Assembly: GCF_026241135.1 (NCBI RefSeq)
Contig: NZ_JAPFGA010000006.1
Coordinates: 64,369 to 128,368, forward strand
DNA length: 64,000 bases
Source: Galbibacter kalidii
Lineage (GTDB): Bacteria > Bacteroidota > Bacteroidia > Flavobacteriales > Flavobacteriaceae
Direction of reading: 5' to 3'
Numbering within the stretch: the first letter of the stretch is position 1; each line of letters begins with the position of its first letter. Shown piece after piece: positions 9,345 through 18,125 of this stretch. Under the pieces are notes generated by a model that was not told the DNA's origin, did no database searches, and was given only the letters and a program-made list of their open reading frames with translations. The translations under genes and the position numbers were made by a program.

Positions 9345-10628
9345 GTGATGTTAAATTTTAAAAAAGGATATGTCGTTGTTTTTATAATATCAGTCATAGG
9401 ATTGGCTTTTATTCAGTATCAATATCTGAAAATAGGGCTTAACCTTGCCAAAGTGCAATTCAACAACAAGACCGGACAAGCATTACAGACGATAAAAACC
9501 GATTTGGGGACTAAAAATGAACTTACCTTCTTAATGGTACAGGCTATTAATGAAGATGATTCTCATTTCACCTTGAGTGTGGACAGTATTCAAGATGCCT
9601 CACGCTATTTTTTGAATGATTTTTTGATAGACAGGCTATTGCAGCGAGGTATAAAAACAGAATTTGTCTATCGTTTGCATACCAACGACAGCACTATTTT
9701 TTTATCTCCAGGGTATAAAACGCTTGAAGAAGAAGAATTGAAATTCCCGGTGCTGCTTAGCGGATATTTACCCGAGGCTGTGAACAAGAGGTTGGTACTT
9801 GAAATTCAATTTGAAGACCTGAACAATTATTTCCTGTCGCAACTCAACGGCTTGACCATTCCCAGCCTGATATTTATTGCAGCCATTATTGTAGTAGTTA
9901 TTTGGGTGTTACGCTCGATGTATTGGCAGAAAAATGTGATTGCTACTACTAATGATTTTATCAATAACCTGACACACGAACTTAAAACCCCTGTTTTTTC
10001 TATAGGATTGGCGACCAAATTGCTGGAAGAAAAAGTAGATGAAGAGAGCAAATCGCTGGTAGGAATAGTCAGGGAACAAAACGAGAGACTAAAAGTCCAT
10101 ATCGATAAGGTTTTGGAACTATCGGGTATTGAAAATAAAAAAAGTGTATTAAGACTTAAGAAACAGGATTTTTATCCAAGTTTGAAGAAGTTGGCCGAAT
10201 CGTTTTCGGAACTTTCGGTTATGGAGGATGTTGATTTTAATTATGAATTGAAAGGGGAGACCTACTGGTTGAATTGTGAACAGAACCATTTAGCGAATGC
10301 TGTTGGGAACTTGCTGGATAATGCTAAAAAATATTCGGGAAGCCATCCAGTGATTCAATTAAACGCATATGTTGAAGAAAAAATCTTGTATATTGTTGTG
10401 GAGGATAACGGAATTGGGATTGAAAAAAGTGAATTGAAGAACATCTTCAAGAAATTCCACCGAATCCCTTCCGGGGATTTGCACAATGTGAGAGGGTACG
10501 GACTCGGGTTGAGTTATGTAAAACAAGTGATAAAATTACACAAAGGAAGCGTTTCAGTTGAAAGTGACAGAGGAAAAGGAACAAAAGTAACCATAAAACT
10601 GCCGGTTGTTGAAGATGACAAGAAATAA
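9345..10628 (+). CDS. Membrane sensor histidine kinase
   Basis: 427 residues with the classic layout: a transmembrane segment at about 9-29, a periplasmic sensor region of about 140 residues with no recognised fold, and a second transmembrane segment at about 172-192. The HisKA domain carries the phosphoacceptor histidine in NNLTHELKTP (near residue 212). The ATPase domain has an N box (NLLDNAKKYS), a G1 box (EDNGIGIE), an F box and a G2 box (GYGLGLSYVK). The start may be the ATG one codon downstream of the listed position. The response regulator gene overlaps its 3' end. It lies between the VCBS genes and a SusC/SusD pair and may control one or both; the signal is unknown. Confidence 0.93.
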   Translation: MMLNFKKGYVVVFIISVIGLAFIQYQYLKIGLNLAKVQFNNKTGQALQTIKTDLGTKNELTFLMVQAINEDDSHFTLSVDSIQDASRYFLNDFLIDRLLQRGIKTEFVYRLHTNDSTIFLSPGYKTLEEEELKFPVLLSGYLPEAVNKRLVLEIQFEDLNNYFLSQLNGLTIPSLIFIAAIIVVVIWVLRSMYWQKNVIATTNDFINNLTHELKTPVFSIGLATKLLEEKVDEESKSLVGIVREQNERLKVHIDKVLELSGIENKKSVLRLKKQDFYPSLKKLAESFSELSVMEDVDFNYELKGETYWLNCEQNHLANAVGNLLDNAKKYSGSHPVIQLNAYVEEKILYIVVEDNGIGIEKSELKNIFKKFHRIPSGDLHNVRGYGLGLSYVKQVIKLHKGSVSVESDRGKGTKVTIKLPVVEDDKK

Positions 10629-11307
10629 GCTCTTATTGGTTGAAGACGACAATTCGTTGGGTTATTTACTCAGTGAATACCTAAAAATGAAAAACTTTCA
10701 TTTGGAATGGGCAACCAATGGTGTTAAAGCACTGGAGGTTCTGAAGCAGGAAGCCTTCGATTTGATCATCATGGACGTTATGATGCCCGAAATGGACGGC
10801 TTTACCCTTGCCGGAAAAGTAAGGGATCTGTATCCTTCAATCCCTTTTATATTTTTAACAGCCCGCTCTTTAAAAATTGATGTACTGAAGGGGTTTTCTT
10901 TAGGAGCAGTAGATTATTTGAAAAAACCAATAGACGAAGAAGAATTGGTGGTGCGGATTGAAACCTTACTATCCCGATTACAATCTGGCAATGAAGAAGT
11001 CACAGCGGAAAATTATCAGATAGGGGGGTATAGTTTCAGCAGGAAAAACCAAAAACTGCAATATGGCGATGAAACAATTACGCTTACATCAAGGGAAAGT
11101 GAATTGCTTTTATTCCTTTGGAGGAACAAAAACGAACTCTCCCTTCACAAAGATATTCTAACGCATATTTGGGGCAAGAACGATTATTTTAATCGTAAAA
11201 GTTTGAATGTGTTTATTTCCCACCTTCGAAAATATTTGAGCAAAGACCCGCGTATTTCCATTGAAAATGTTCACAACAAGGGGTTTGTGTTTAAGATTGA
11301 AGAATAA
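10615..11307 (+). CDS. OmpR/PhoB-family response regulator
   Basis: 230 residues from the ATG at 10615, which begins the conserved MTRNKLLLVEDD segment and overlaps the kinase gene by 14 bp; the ORF-track start three codons upstream is less likely. The receiver domain has the acidic pair EDD, the phosphoacceptor Asp54 in IIMDVMMPEMDGF, a Thr in FLTA and a Lys in DYLKKP. The C-terminal winged helix (about residues 130-228) is of the Trans_reg_C type (LTSRESELLLFLW, NVFISHLRKYL). It is the cognate partner of the upstream kinase. A strong bidirectional terminator follows. Confidence 0.94.
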   Translation: MTRNKLLLVEDDNSLGYLLSEYLKMKNFHLEWATNGVKALEVLKQEAFDLIIMDVMMPEMDGFTLAGKVRDLYPSIPFIFLTARSLKIDVLKGFSLGAVDYLKKPIDEEELVVRIETLLSRLQSGNEEVTAENYQIGGYSFSRKNQKLQYGDETITLTSRESELLLFLWRNKNELSLHKDILTHIWGKNDYFNRKSLNVFISHLRKYLSKDPRISIENVHNKGFVFKIEE

Positions 11308-11344
11308 AAAAACACCGCTTTAATTTTTTAAGCGGTGTTTTTAT
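11307..11344. terminator. Bidirectional intrinsic terminator
   Basis: AAAAACACCGCTT and AAGCGGTGTTTTT form a long stem around an 8-nt loop, with A/T runs on both sides. It lies between the convergent response regulator and SusD-like genes and can serve both strands. Confidence 0.9.
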
Positions 11345-11364
11345 TTTAAATAAAAATTGTTCTG

Positions 11365-12981
11365 TTAATATCCCGGATTTTGAACCAAGTTCGGATTAAG
11401 CGGAAGCTGCGATGCCGGAATAGGGAATAAATTTCTATCACTGTTTCCTACAGCATCAGGATCTTTAAAATCCCAATCTTTATTGTACTGTCCAAAACGG
11501 ATCATGTCATTTCTTCTCCAGAACTCCGTATACAATTCTCTACCACGTTCATCCAGTAAACCTTGTTCTGAAATTCCCGTCAATTCAGACGCACCTCTTA
11601 AAGTTCTTAATTCGTTTACTAAAGCTGTAGGATCCCCACCACCTCTCATGATGGCTTCTGCCTTCATTAAGTGTGCGTCAGAGTACCTAAAGAAAATTTC
11701 ATGCTCTTTAAAAGCACCATTTGCAGGGTGATATTTAATAACTCGAATACCTGATACTTCGTCATTATCGGTTAAACTAGGCTCTCCTGTAGAAGCATTG
11801 GTAAAATCTCTGGTATAACCCAAAGGGGAACCACCTCTATCAGTTGCAGCTACGGGTTCAAGGGGCGTGATAATATCACCATCTTCGTTTGTAGCTACAC
11901 TATACTGTTGACTTATTAAAAAGCCATAGCCTATACCATAGTTGGTTTCATCTATATTGTCTGAAGCAATGTCTGGTACAAATCCTCGTCTTTCTTCCTG
12001 GCCCGAACCTTCAGTGTTTACGTTAGGGTCACCTTCAAACAGGTCGTAGAATTCAGCAAGGGTAGAAAATCCATTCCAACCACCGGATTGCTCCGGAGTA
12101 ATCTGGTTGTAATGTAAACCATTCCAAATTCTGTTACCAACAGACGTTGGGATGTACCAGATGGTTTCGTTATCCATATCTTCTTTAAAGATGTCGAAAT
12201 ATCCGGCTACCAAACCGTAACCATCGTTAGCTATTTGGTCAACTAAAGAAACAACTTGATCCATATCAGCCGGATTAGCTGTTCCAGAACCGTTAAAGAT
12301 GTGTTTGTTTAATAAAGTTTTAGCCAATAAATATCTGGCGGCTGCTTTACCGGCACGGTTATTTCCGTCTCCAGGAGCAATAATTGGCAATCCTGAGATG
12401 GCGTTTTCTAAATCGCTTACAATAAAATTAATGGCGTCATCACCTGTTAATACTTCTGGATCGTCTAATGGAGATGCAGCAGTATCTCTGTATGGAACCT
12501 GACCAAAATTATCGAGGATTACATACATACCCAATGCTCTAAGAAAATACGCTTGAGCACGTGATTCATCTGATGAGGCAGAGCGCTCATCAATAACTTC
12601 ACTTGCTCCTAATTGTAATTCGTTCCACTGGTTCCATACATTAGTTATATAATTATGGTCCGGGGTCCAAGAGTGTTGGTGCATTTGTCTCCATATACCA
12701 TTATCACCCCAATCTGATCCTCTGGTTGGAACCAATTGTTCATCTGTAGTTACTTCTGTAAGCGCATATAAGTTTGCCTGATCTCCTATATAACCATTTA
12801 AACTATTATACAATGCACCAACAGAATTTGCAGCTTCTTCAGCGGTTTCAATACCGTTAAAGCCTTCTTGTAGCCTGGAGTCTGTTTCTTCTATTTCTAA
12901 ATCGGTGCACGAAAGAATAGAAAAACAAACTAAAAGTAATATGCCCAGACGGTTATTTTTTATATGATGTGTATTGATCAT
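11365..12981 (-). CDS. RagB/SusD-family nutrient-binding outer-membrane lipoprotein
   Basis: 538 residues with a lipoprotein signal ending FSILSC (cysteine 25). It has the SusD-family N-terminal TPR-like region (YFLRALGMYVILDNFGQVPY), the RGGGDP segment near 450, and the standard C-terminal signature (FPIPASQLPLNPNLVQNPGY). It would cap the TonB-dependent transporter encoded 20 bp upstream and bind the imported ligand. The second SusC/SusD pair in this window belongs to a starch locus; this pair has no glycoside hydrolase beside it, so its substrate cannot be named. Confidence 0.95.
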   Translation of the reverse strand: MINTHHIKNNRLGILLLVCFSILSCTDLEIEETDSRLQEGFNGIETAEEAANSVGALYNSLNGYIGDQANLYALTEVTTDEQLVPTRGSDWGDNGIWRQMHQHSWTPDHNYITNVWNQWNELQLGASEVIDERSASSDESRAQAYFLRALGMYVILDNFGQVPYRDTAASPLDDPEVLTGDDAINFIVSDLENAISGLPIIAPGDGNNRAGKAAARYLLAKTLLNKHIFNGSGTANPADMDQVVSLVDQIANDGYGLVAGYFDIFKEDMDNETIWYIPTSVGNRIWNGLHYNQITPEQSGGWNGFSTLAEFYDLFEGDPNVNTEGSGQEERRGFVPDIASDNIDETNYGIGYGFLISQQYSVATNEDGDIITPLEPVAATDRGGSPLGYTRDFTNASTGEPSLTDNDEVSGIRVIKYHPANGAFKEHEIFFRYSDAHLMKAEAIMRGGGDPTALVNELRTLRGASELTGISEQGLLDERGRELYTEFWRRNDMIRFGQYNKDWDFKDPDAVGNSDRNLFPIPASQLPLNPNLVQNPGY

Positions 12982-13000
12982 GTCTTTTTGAGTTTAATAA

Positions 13001-16000
13001 TTAAAATCTTGCGTTTACACCAAAGGTAAATGTCCTAGGTCTTGGAAAAGATGTATAGTCAATTCCGGCACTAGGAATACCACTTCCAAAATCACCGGTA
13101 GAAGAGGATACTTCCGGGTCCAAACCACTGTAGCCTGTAATTAAAAACAAGTTCTGACCTGTTAAAGACAATCGAAGTGATTTAAGGAATCCTTCATTGT
13201 TTACAGGTACGTTATACCCAATTGAGGCGGATTGCATTCTCACAAAATCCCCTTTTTCCAAGTACAATGTTGAAACCTCCTGCGATTGGTTTTCTAATCC
13301 TGCAGGGGTTACATTCCGGGTAGTCTCAAAAGTGGGTCGGTTTAAGAACGCATTGGCTGTATTGTTGTATACATGAAAACCAAACTGCCCTGCAAAATAT
13401 GTTGAAGCATCCCAGTTTTTATAGCTTACATTCAAAGAAAGACCGGCATTTACATCAGGAAGTGCATCTTTTCCAACAAATACTTTGTCATCTGCATTAA
13501 AATCAGGATTCCCATCTGCATCTTCTGCGTATTCCGCCATATAGTATGAGAATAATGACATTCCTTCTCCTAATTTTTGCGCAAAGGCATCTGTAAGCCC
13601 CGGACCGTTTAACAATCCAAAGTCGGCAGTTGTACCTTCAAGACCTTCAACAGTATTATCATTATATGCAATATTGAAAGAGCTAGAGAAGGTTACATCG
13701 TCTGTCTGGATGAAATCATAATTTAGGGCTAATTCTACACCTTGGTTTATCACTTTTCCGTTTTCAAGGTTTTTAAATGTAAACGGATCGAAAGCCGGTG
13801 CGGCTGCAGCCTGTCTAAACAGTAAATCTTTGGTCTCTTTTCTATAAAAATCCAATGAACCGTTAAAACGATCTAAATCGATACCAAAATCAATTCCAAG
13901 GTTCAGGTCTAATGTAGATTCCCATTTTAAATCAGGGTTTTGAACTGCAACAGTTTCTATTCCTGGTCTAGTTATAGTACCTGCATCAGATATTCCCGGT
14001 TGGGCAAAACGACCTCTTTTTAAATAGTTGGCATATCCTAAACCTTCTTGGTTACCAGTTACACCGGCACCAATTCTAATTTTTAAGGTTGAAAAGGCAG
14101 GACCTACAAAATCTTCTTCGTCTAGTTTCCACGCCAAAGCACCTGAGGGGAAGAAACCATACTTGTTATCATCAGCAAACCTAGAGGAACCATCGGCACG
14201 TAAGGTGGCGGTTAATAAAAACTTCTCATAAAACGTCAGGTTAACACGAGCGAAAAACGATTGTAATTCGTCTGTGTTGTCAAAAGTATCTGCCCAAAGC
14301 GCTCTATAGTTCTTAACGATGTTATCTGATAAAGACCCTGAATCGTCAAAAGGAATAATACTGTTTACAAAACTTGTACCTTCATCATCATAACCAAATT
14401 GTTGGTATGGACCATCTATAGAATTACGTGCACTGTGAACAGACTCTTGTAAAAGGTCTCCCATTTGGTCTAAGTTATTAGACGAAACGCCCCAACCTTG
14501 TGAGTTAAATCCACTTCTTCTAAAGTCTTGGAATGAATATCCTACAAGGGCATCTAAAGAAATGTTCGAAAACTCCTTTTTATAATTTAATGTTCCCTCT
14601 AATAGCTGACTCTTAACATCAAGGGTGTTGAAAGCTGCTTGTCCGTTTCCAGAAACACGGTTTAAATTATTTATATCGGGAGTAACAGCAGTAATGGCTT
14701 CAGCACTCGAATTATCGTAACCAACAGTTACTTTTGCAGCTAGTTCAGGTACTATATCGTATTCAGCAGAAAAGTTTATAAGGAATCGGTCTGTAATGGT
14801 TTCCGATTGAAAATTTTCCAAATAATTAGCTGGGTTTAATTGGTTTCCTTCTAGAAAAAACTTTGGATTTTCAGGCCAAGACGGATTTGCAGAATAGGCA
14901 GCACCTATTAAATTACCACTCGCTCCTGAGGTTCCACTAATTGGAGGCGCTTCATCGTTGACCCTCGAAAGAGTTGATTGAAGGCTTAATTTTAATTTGT
15001 CATCAAAGAGACGTTGCATTGCATTAATCCTACCTGTTATACGATCTTGAGATGATTTTTTTATTACCCCAAATTGTTGACCATACCCAAAAGTAGCTCT
15101 AACGTTACCACTGCCATAATTGTGTGAATAAGAAAGATTTTGATTACGAGATGCTTCTGATTGGATGATATAATCTTGCCAGTCGGTATCAGCACCAAAA
15201 TCATTATCATCTGCTATTTGTTGTGACCTTAGCTGTGCTGTAGTATTTAAAAATGTTTCAGCATCAAATAAGTCATAACGCTCAGCTGGATGATAAAAGC
15301 TTACAGAAGAATTGAATTCAAATACTCCTCCTTGTCCGGCTTTACCACTTTTAGTAGTGACAATTACAACACCATTTGCTCCCCTTGATCCGTAAATAGC
15401 GGTTGCCGATGCATCTTTTAATATCGACATACTTTCTATGTCGGAAGGGTTTAAGAAGCTTAATGGGTTACGGGTCGAGTTTGCCCCATTAATAACATCA
15501 CCTCCTGAAGGTGTAGTTGATTCACCAGAGATAGGAACCCCATCAACAACAAATAAGGGATTGTTGTTGGATCTTATGGAGTTTGATCCACGAATCCTGA
15601 TTGCTACTCCGGCACCAGGCTCACCACTGGCCTGTGCAATTTGCACACCGGCAGTTTTACCTTGGATTAACTGTTCAGGAGAAGAAATAACACCTTGGTT
15701 AAAGTCTTCAGAAGTTACAGCAGATACAGATCCGGTAGCATCTTTAACAGTAGTTGTACCATAGCCGATAACTACTACTTCACCTAATGCCTGTGCATCT
15801 TCTTGAAGGGTGACATTGATAGTTGAGCGTCCGTTTACGGGAATTTCCTGTGCACTGAATCCGACATAGCTGAATACCAGAACGGCGTCAGCGCCTACGT
15901 CGTCTAAAGTGTAATTTCCGTCAAAATCAGTTTGAGTCCCGTTGGTTGTTCCTTTTACAATGACATTGGCCCCGGGTAGCGGACCGTTTTCGTCTGAGAC

Positions 16001-16087
16001 TGTTCCATTAACAGTCTGTGCTTTGACCATGCTGAAACATAAGAATGCTCCGACAAAGGCCAAGCCTTTCAGAAAATTGTTCTTCAT
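13001..16087 (-). CDS. SusC/RagA-family TonB-dependent outer-membrane transporter
   Basis: 1028 residues. A signal peptide ending at KAQ is followed by a carboxypeptidase-regulatory-like domain (GPLPGANVIVKGT, residues about 25-105), a TonB-box-like segment (EVVVIGYGT), a plug domain with IRGSNSI...NPLFVVDGVPI and SATAIYGSRGANGVVIVTTK, and a C-terminal beta-barrel ending in aromatic-rich FTFGVNARF. It has no STN/anti-sigma signalling extension, so control by the neighbouring two-component system rather than an ECF sigma pair is plausible. The SusD-like partner follows after about 20 bp. Substrate unknown. Confidence 0.95.
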   Translation of the reverse strand: MKNNFLKGLAFVGAFLCFSMVKAQTVNGTVSDENGPLPGANVIVKGTTNGTQTDFDGNYTLDDVGADAVLVFSYVGFSAQEIPVNGRSTINVTLQEDAQALGEVVVIGYGTTTVKDATGSVSAVTSEDFNQGVISSPEQLIQGKTAGVQIAQASGEPGAGVAIRIRGSNSIRSNNNPLFVVDGVPISGESTTPSGGDVINGANSTRNPLSFLNPSDIESMSILKDASATAIYGSRGANGVVIVTTKSGKAGQGGVFEFNSSVSFYHPAERYDLFDAETFLNTTAQLRSQQIADDNDFGADTDWQDYIIQSEASRNQNLSYSHNYGSGNVRATFGYGQQFGVIKKSSQDRITGRINAMQRLFDDKLKLSLQSTLSRVNDEAPPISGTSGASGNLIGAAYSANPSWPENPKFFLEGNQLNPANYLENFQSETITDRFLINFSAEYDIVPELAAKVTVGYDNSSAEAITAVTPDINNLNRVSGNGQAAFNTLDVKSQLLEGTLNYKKEFSNISLDALVGYSFQDFRRSGFNSQGWGVSSNNLDQMGDLLQESVHSARNSIDGPYQQFGYDDEGTSFVNSIIPFDDSGSLSDNIVKNYRALWADTFDNTDELQSFFARVNLTFYEKFLLTATLRADGSSRFADDNKYGFFPSGALAWKLDEEDFVGPAFSTLKIRIGAGVTGNQEGLGYANYLKRGRFAQPGISDAGTITRPGIETVAVQNPDLKWESTLDLNLGIDFGIDLDRFNGSLDFYRKETKDLLFRQAAAAPAFDPFTFKNLENGKVINQGVELALNYDFIQTDDVTFSSSFNIAYNDNTVEGLEGTTADFGLLNGPGLTDAFAQKLGEGMSLFSYYMAEYAEDADGNPDFNADDKVFVGKDALPDVNAGLSLNVSYKNWDASTYFAGQFGFHVYNNTANAFLNRPTFETTRNVTPAGLENQSQEVSTLYLEKGDFVRMQSASIGYNVPVNNEGFLKSLRLSLTGQNLFLITGYSGLDPEVSSSTGDFGSGIPSAGIDYTSFPRPRTFTFGVNARF

Positions 16088-16199
16088 ACAATTAAATTTT
16101 AAAGTTCAAATAGTTAGCTCTATTAACATTCTCTCAAAGTTTTCAATGTCCTTAGTTAGCTTGCGTTGAAACTATGAGGTTTTGAATGTTAAATATTTC

Positions 16200-16207
16200 C
16201 AAATATA
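16200..16207 (-). promoter_or_regulatory. Candidate -7 promoter element for the SusC/SusD pair
   Basis: On the minus strand TATATTTG matches the Bacteroidota -7 consensus TAnnTTTG, 112 bp before the susC-like ATG. No convincing -33 TTTG is visible at the expected spacing. The rest of the 16088-16489 gap is AT-rich sequence plus a nested-palindrome repeat. Confidence 0.4.
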
Positions 16208-16324
16208 TGTGAAATTATGAAAAAAATTAAACTATAAATGTGTTTTTTTCATTTTTTACACACTTTTTTCGTTAAAAATATAAAATGTGCAATTTACATT
16301 TATAGTAAATAAATTGAAAATGAA

Positions 16325-16459
16325 AAAGGTTGTCTAAAAAGCCTTGGCAAATTGTTTTATCAGTCTGAGCTTGTCGAAGACGTATTGAACTTCAATAAAT
16401 TATACTTCGATAAGCTCAGTATGACAATTCGTTGTATCTCTTTTTGAGACAACCTTTTT
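16325..16459. repeat. Nested-palindrome (MITE-like) repeat, copy A
   Basis: The outer arms are GGTTGTCTAAAAAG and a matching CTTTTTGAGACAACC. The inner arms are CAGTCTGAGCTTGTCGAAG and CTTCGATAAGCTCAGTATG. The same outer-plus-inner layout recurs at 48759-48880. It lies between the amylase stop and the next susC promoter and may also end transcription. No coding sequence is present. Confidence 0.8.
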
Positions 16460-16489
16460 TATGTAGAACAAAATAATAAATGCATTATG

Positions 16490-17926
16490 TTACTGTACAT
16501 CAGCGATAGACCAAATGGCATATCCATTGGCTGGTGCTTCAAGAGGAGCCTCACCACTTTTGGATGTTTGGGGTGTAGTTGAAGTGCTTGAGGTGTAGTC
16601 TATCAGGTAACTGTTATTCCATTGTGTTTGCACCATGCGCTTTTTTAAACTGCTCGAAGTATTGATGTATAAGATGAGCCCCGGATTTTCAGCGGTTCCT
16701 TTTCTTTTCATGATATATTCATCATTGTCAGCATACACAATTTCAGTTTCCCCGGTGGCAATACTGTTATGGATTTTGATGAGTTGTTTGATAGGGGCTT
16801 TAAACGCATCGTTTTCAAAATCGGAATAGAAGATCGTTGGATAACCGGGATGGGTCAAAATATAGGCGTAAGCCTTCAATTTATTGTCAGCAGCAATATG
16901 ATTATCTGCATTTTCATCCTTTTCTGTGTCGTGATTGGCGGTAAAAGTTACGGCTTTATCCGGATGGGTTTTCCAGAGCATTTCCTGATCGAGGTAAGTA
17001 AGATCGTTATATCTGTCCATAGCTTCCTCAAGTTTGTAAAAAGTAGAAAAATCAAAAACACCGCTTCCGGTCTCGTCGGCATAATCTGCCAGTACGGTTG
17101 CATTGCCGTCCCAGAGTTCGCTTACTGAAAAACCGCCTACTTCTTCCAACCACATTTTAACCACCCAAGGCTCGTAACCCAGGACATAATCAAAGCGCCA
17201 ACCATCAAAACCCATGACATTTTTATAGTATTTTGCTACGGAATTGTCATTTTTCCACAGCCAGTTCTGAACGTACTCCTGATTGTGGTCGAGATTTTGT
17301 TCCGCATAGAACAAGCTACCGTCATCATAAGAGCTGGTACTGTTCGGGTAGAAATTCTCATAATTCCGGTTGAACATTCCCGATGCGTTTCCGTGTTCTT
17401 CATCAAAAAGGGTATAGGTGTTTTTATCGCGATACGGATTGTACTCTTCCCCGCCTCCGGAGTTGTGGTTGATAACAATATCAGCGATAACCTCAAGTCC
17501 GTTGTTGTGGGCTTCAGCAATCAGGGTTTCCAATTCTGTTCGGCTTCCAAAACGGGTTTCTACAGTACCGTGTTGTTCAAATTCACCAAAATCGAAATAA
17601 TCAGAAATATCATATCCCATGGAATACCCTCCCGATTGTCCTTTGGTAGCCACCGGAAGCCATAAACGATCAATCCCTGAGGAAGCCCATTCATCCAGCT
17701 TTCCGGTAAGGAGTGTCCACCATTCACCCCTAGGCTCTACATCCCAGTAAAAAGCTTGCATCATCACACGATTGTTGTTGTCGTATGCTGAAAGATCGAT
17801 GGCCCTTATTTCTGATGGTTCAGGGTTTTCATTTTGGAGAGGATTTTCGGTTACATCATTGTCACTTGAACATGAAATGAACATAAGACCAAAAAGAAGG
17901 CCGAGGGAGTAATAAAAAGTTTTCAT
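16490..17926 (-). CDS. GH13 alpha-amylase lipoprotein, archaeal (subfamily 7-like) type
   Basis: 478 residues with a lipoprotein signal ending FISC (cysteine 19). It has the GH13 barrel start VMMQAFYWDV and the KGQSGGYSMGYD segment, then the four conserved regions: DIVINHNSGG; GWRFDYVLGY with the nucleophile Asp; SVSELWD with the acid/base Glu; and FTANHDTEKD with the transition-state Asp. These most resemble the Pyrococcus/Thermococcus-type alpha-amylases (GH13_7), from memory of the family. It would cut starch at the cell surface. It follows the SusE-like gene after a terminator, and its upstream region repeats the block found before susC, so it is probably a separately transcribed member of the same regulon. 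Confidence 0.93.
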   Translation of the reverse strand: MKTFYYSLGLLFGLMFISCSSDNDVTENPLQNENPEPSEIRAIDLSAYDNNNRVMMQAFYWDVEPRGEWWTLLTGKLDEWASSGIDRLWLPVATKGQSGGYSMGYDISDYFDFGEFEQHGTVETRFGSRTELETLIAEAHNNGLEVIADIVINHNSGGGEEYNPYRDKNTYTLFDEEHGNASGMFNRNYENFYPNSTSSYDDGSLFYAEQNLDHNQEYVQNWLWKNDNSVAKYYKNVMGFDGWRFDYVLGYEPWVVKMWLEEVGGFSVSELWDGNATVLADYADETGSGVFDFSTFYKLEEAMDRYNDLTYLDQEMLWKTHPDKAVTFTANHDTEKDENADNHIAADNKLKAYAYILTHPGYPTIFYSDFENDAFKAPIKQLIKIHNSIATGETEIVYADNDEYIMKRKGTAENPGLILYINTSSSLKKRMVQTQWNNSYLIDYTSSTSTTPQTSKSGEAPLEAPANGYAIWSIADVQ

Positions 17927-17953
17927 TTGTTAATATTTATTTGTTTTTCAATG

Positions 17954-18019
17954 GTCAGATGGAATGCCCCGATTATCATATCGGTTGGTATCTGAAAAAT
18001 TGGTTATGGGCATTTCATA
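17954..18019 (-). promoter_or_regulatory. Shared 66-bp regulatory block before the amylase gene
   Basis: Three segments here match the region before susC in order and almost the same spacing. On the plus strand they are GTCAGATGGAAT, CATATCGGTTGKTATC and GTTATGG.CATTTCATA. The block starts 28 bp before the amylase ATG and is 66 bp long in both places. It probably holds the promoter and an operator for a shared regulator. Confidence 0.7.
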
Positions 18020-18051
18020 AGTGTATCGTTATGTTTGGTTAATGTGATTTA

Positions 18052-18087
18052 AAAACCTCACAGGTTCTGATGTGTCTGTGAGGTTCA
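18052..18087 (-). terminator. Intrinsic terminator after the susCDE genes
   Basis: On the minus strand AACCTCACAG and CTGTGAGGTT form a 10-bp stem followed directly by TTTTT. It lies about 40 bp after the SusE-like stop and separates susCDE transcription from the amylase gene. Confidence 0.8.
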
Positions 18088-18125
18088 CATTAAATACTAA
18101 CTTACTAACTGTTAACTATTAATAT

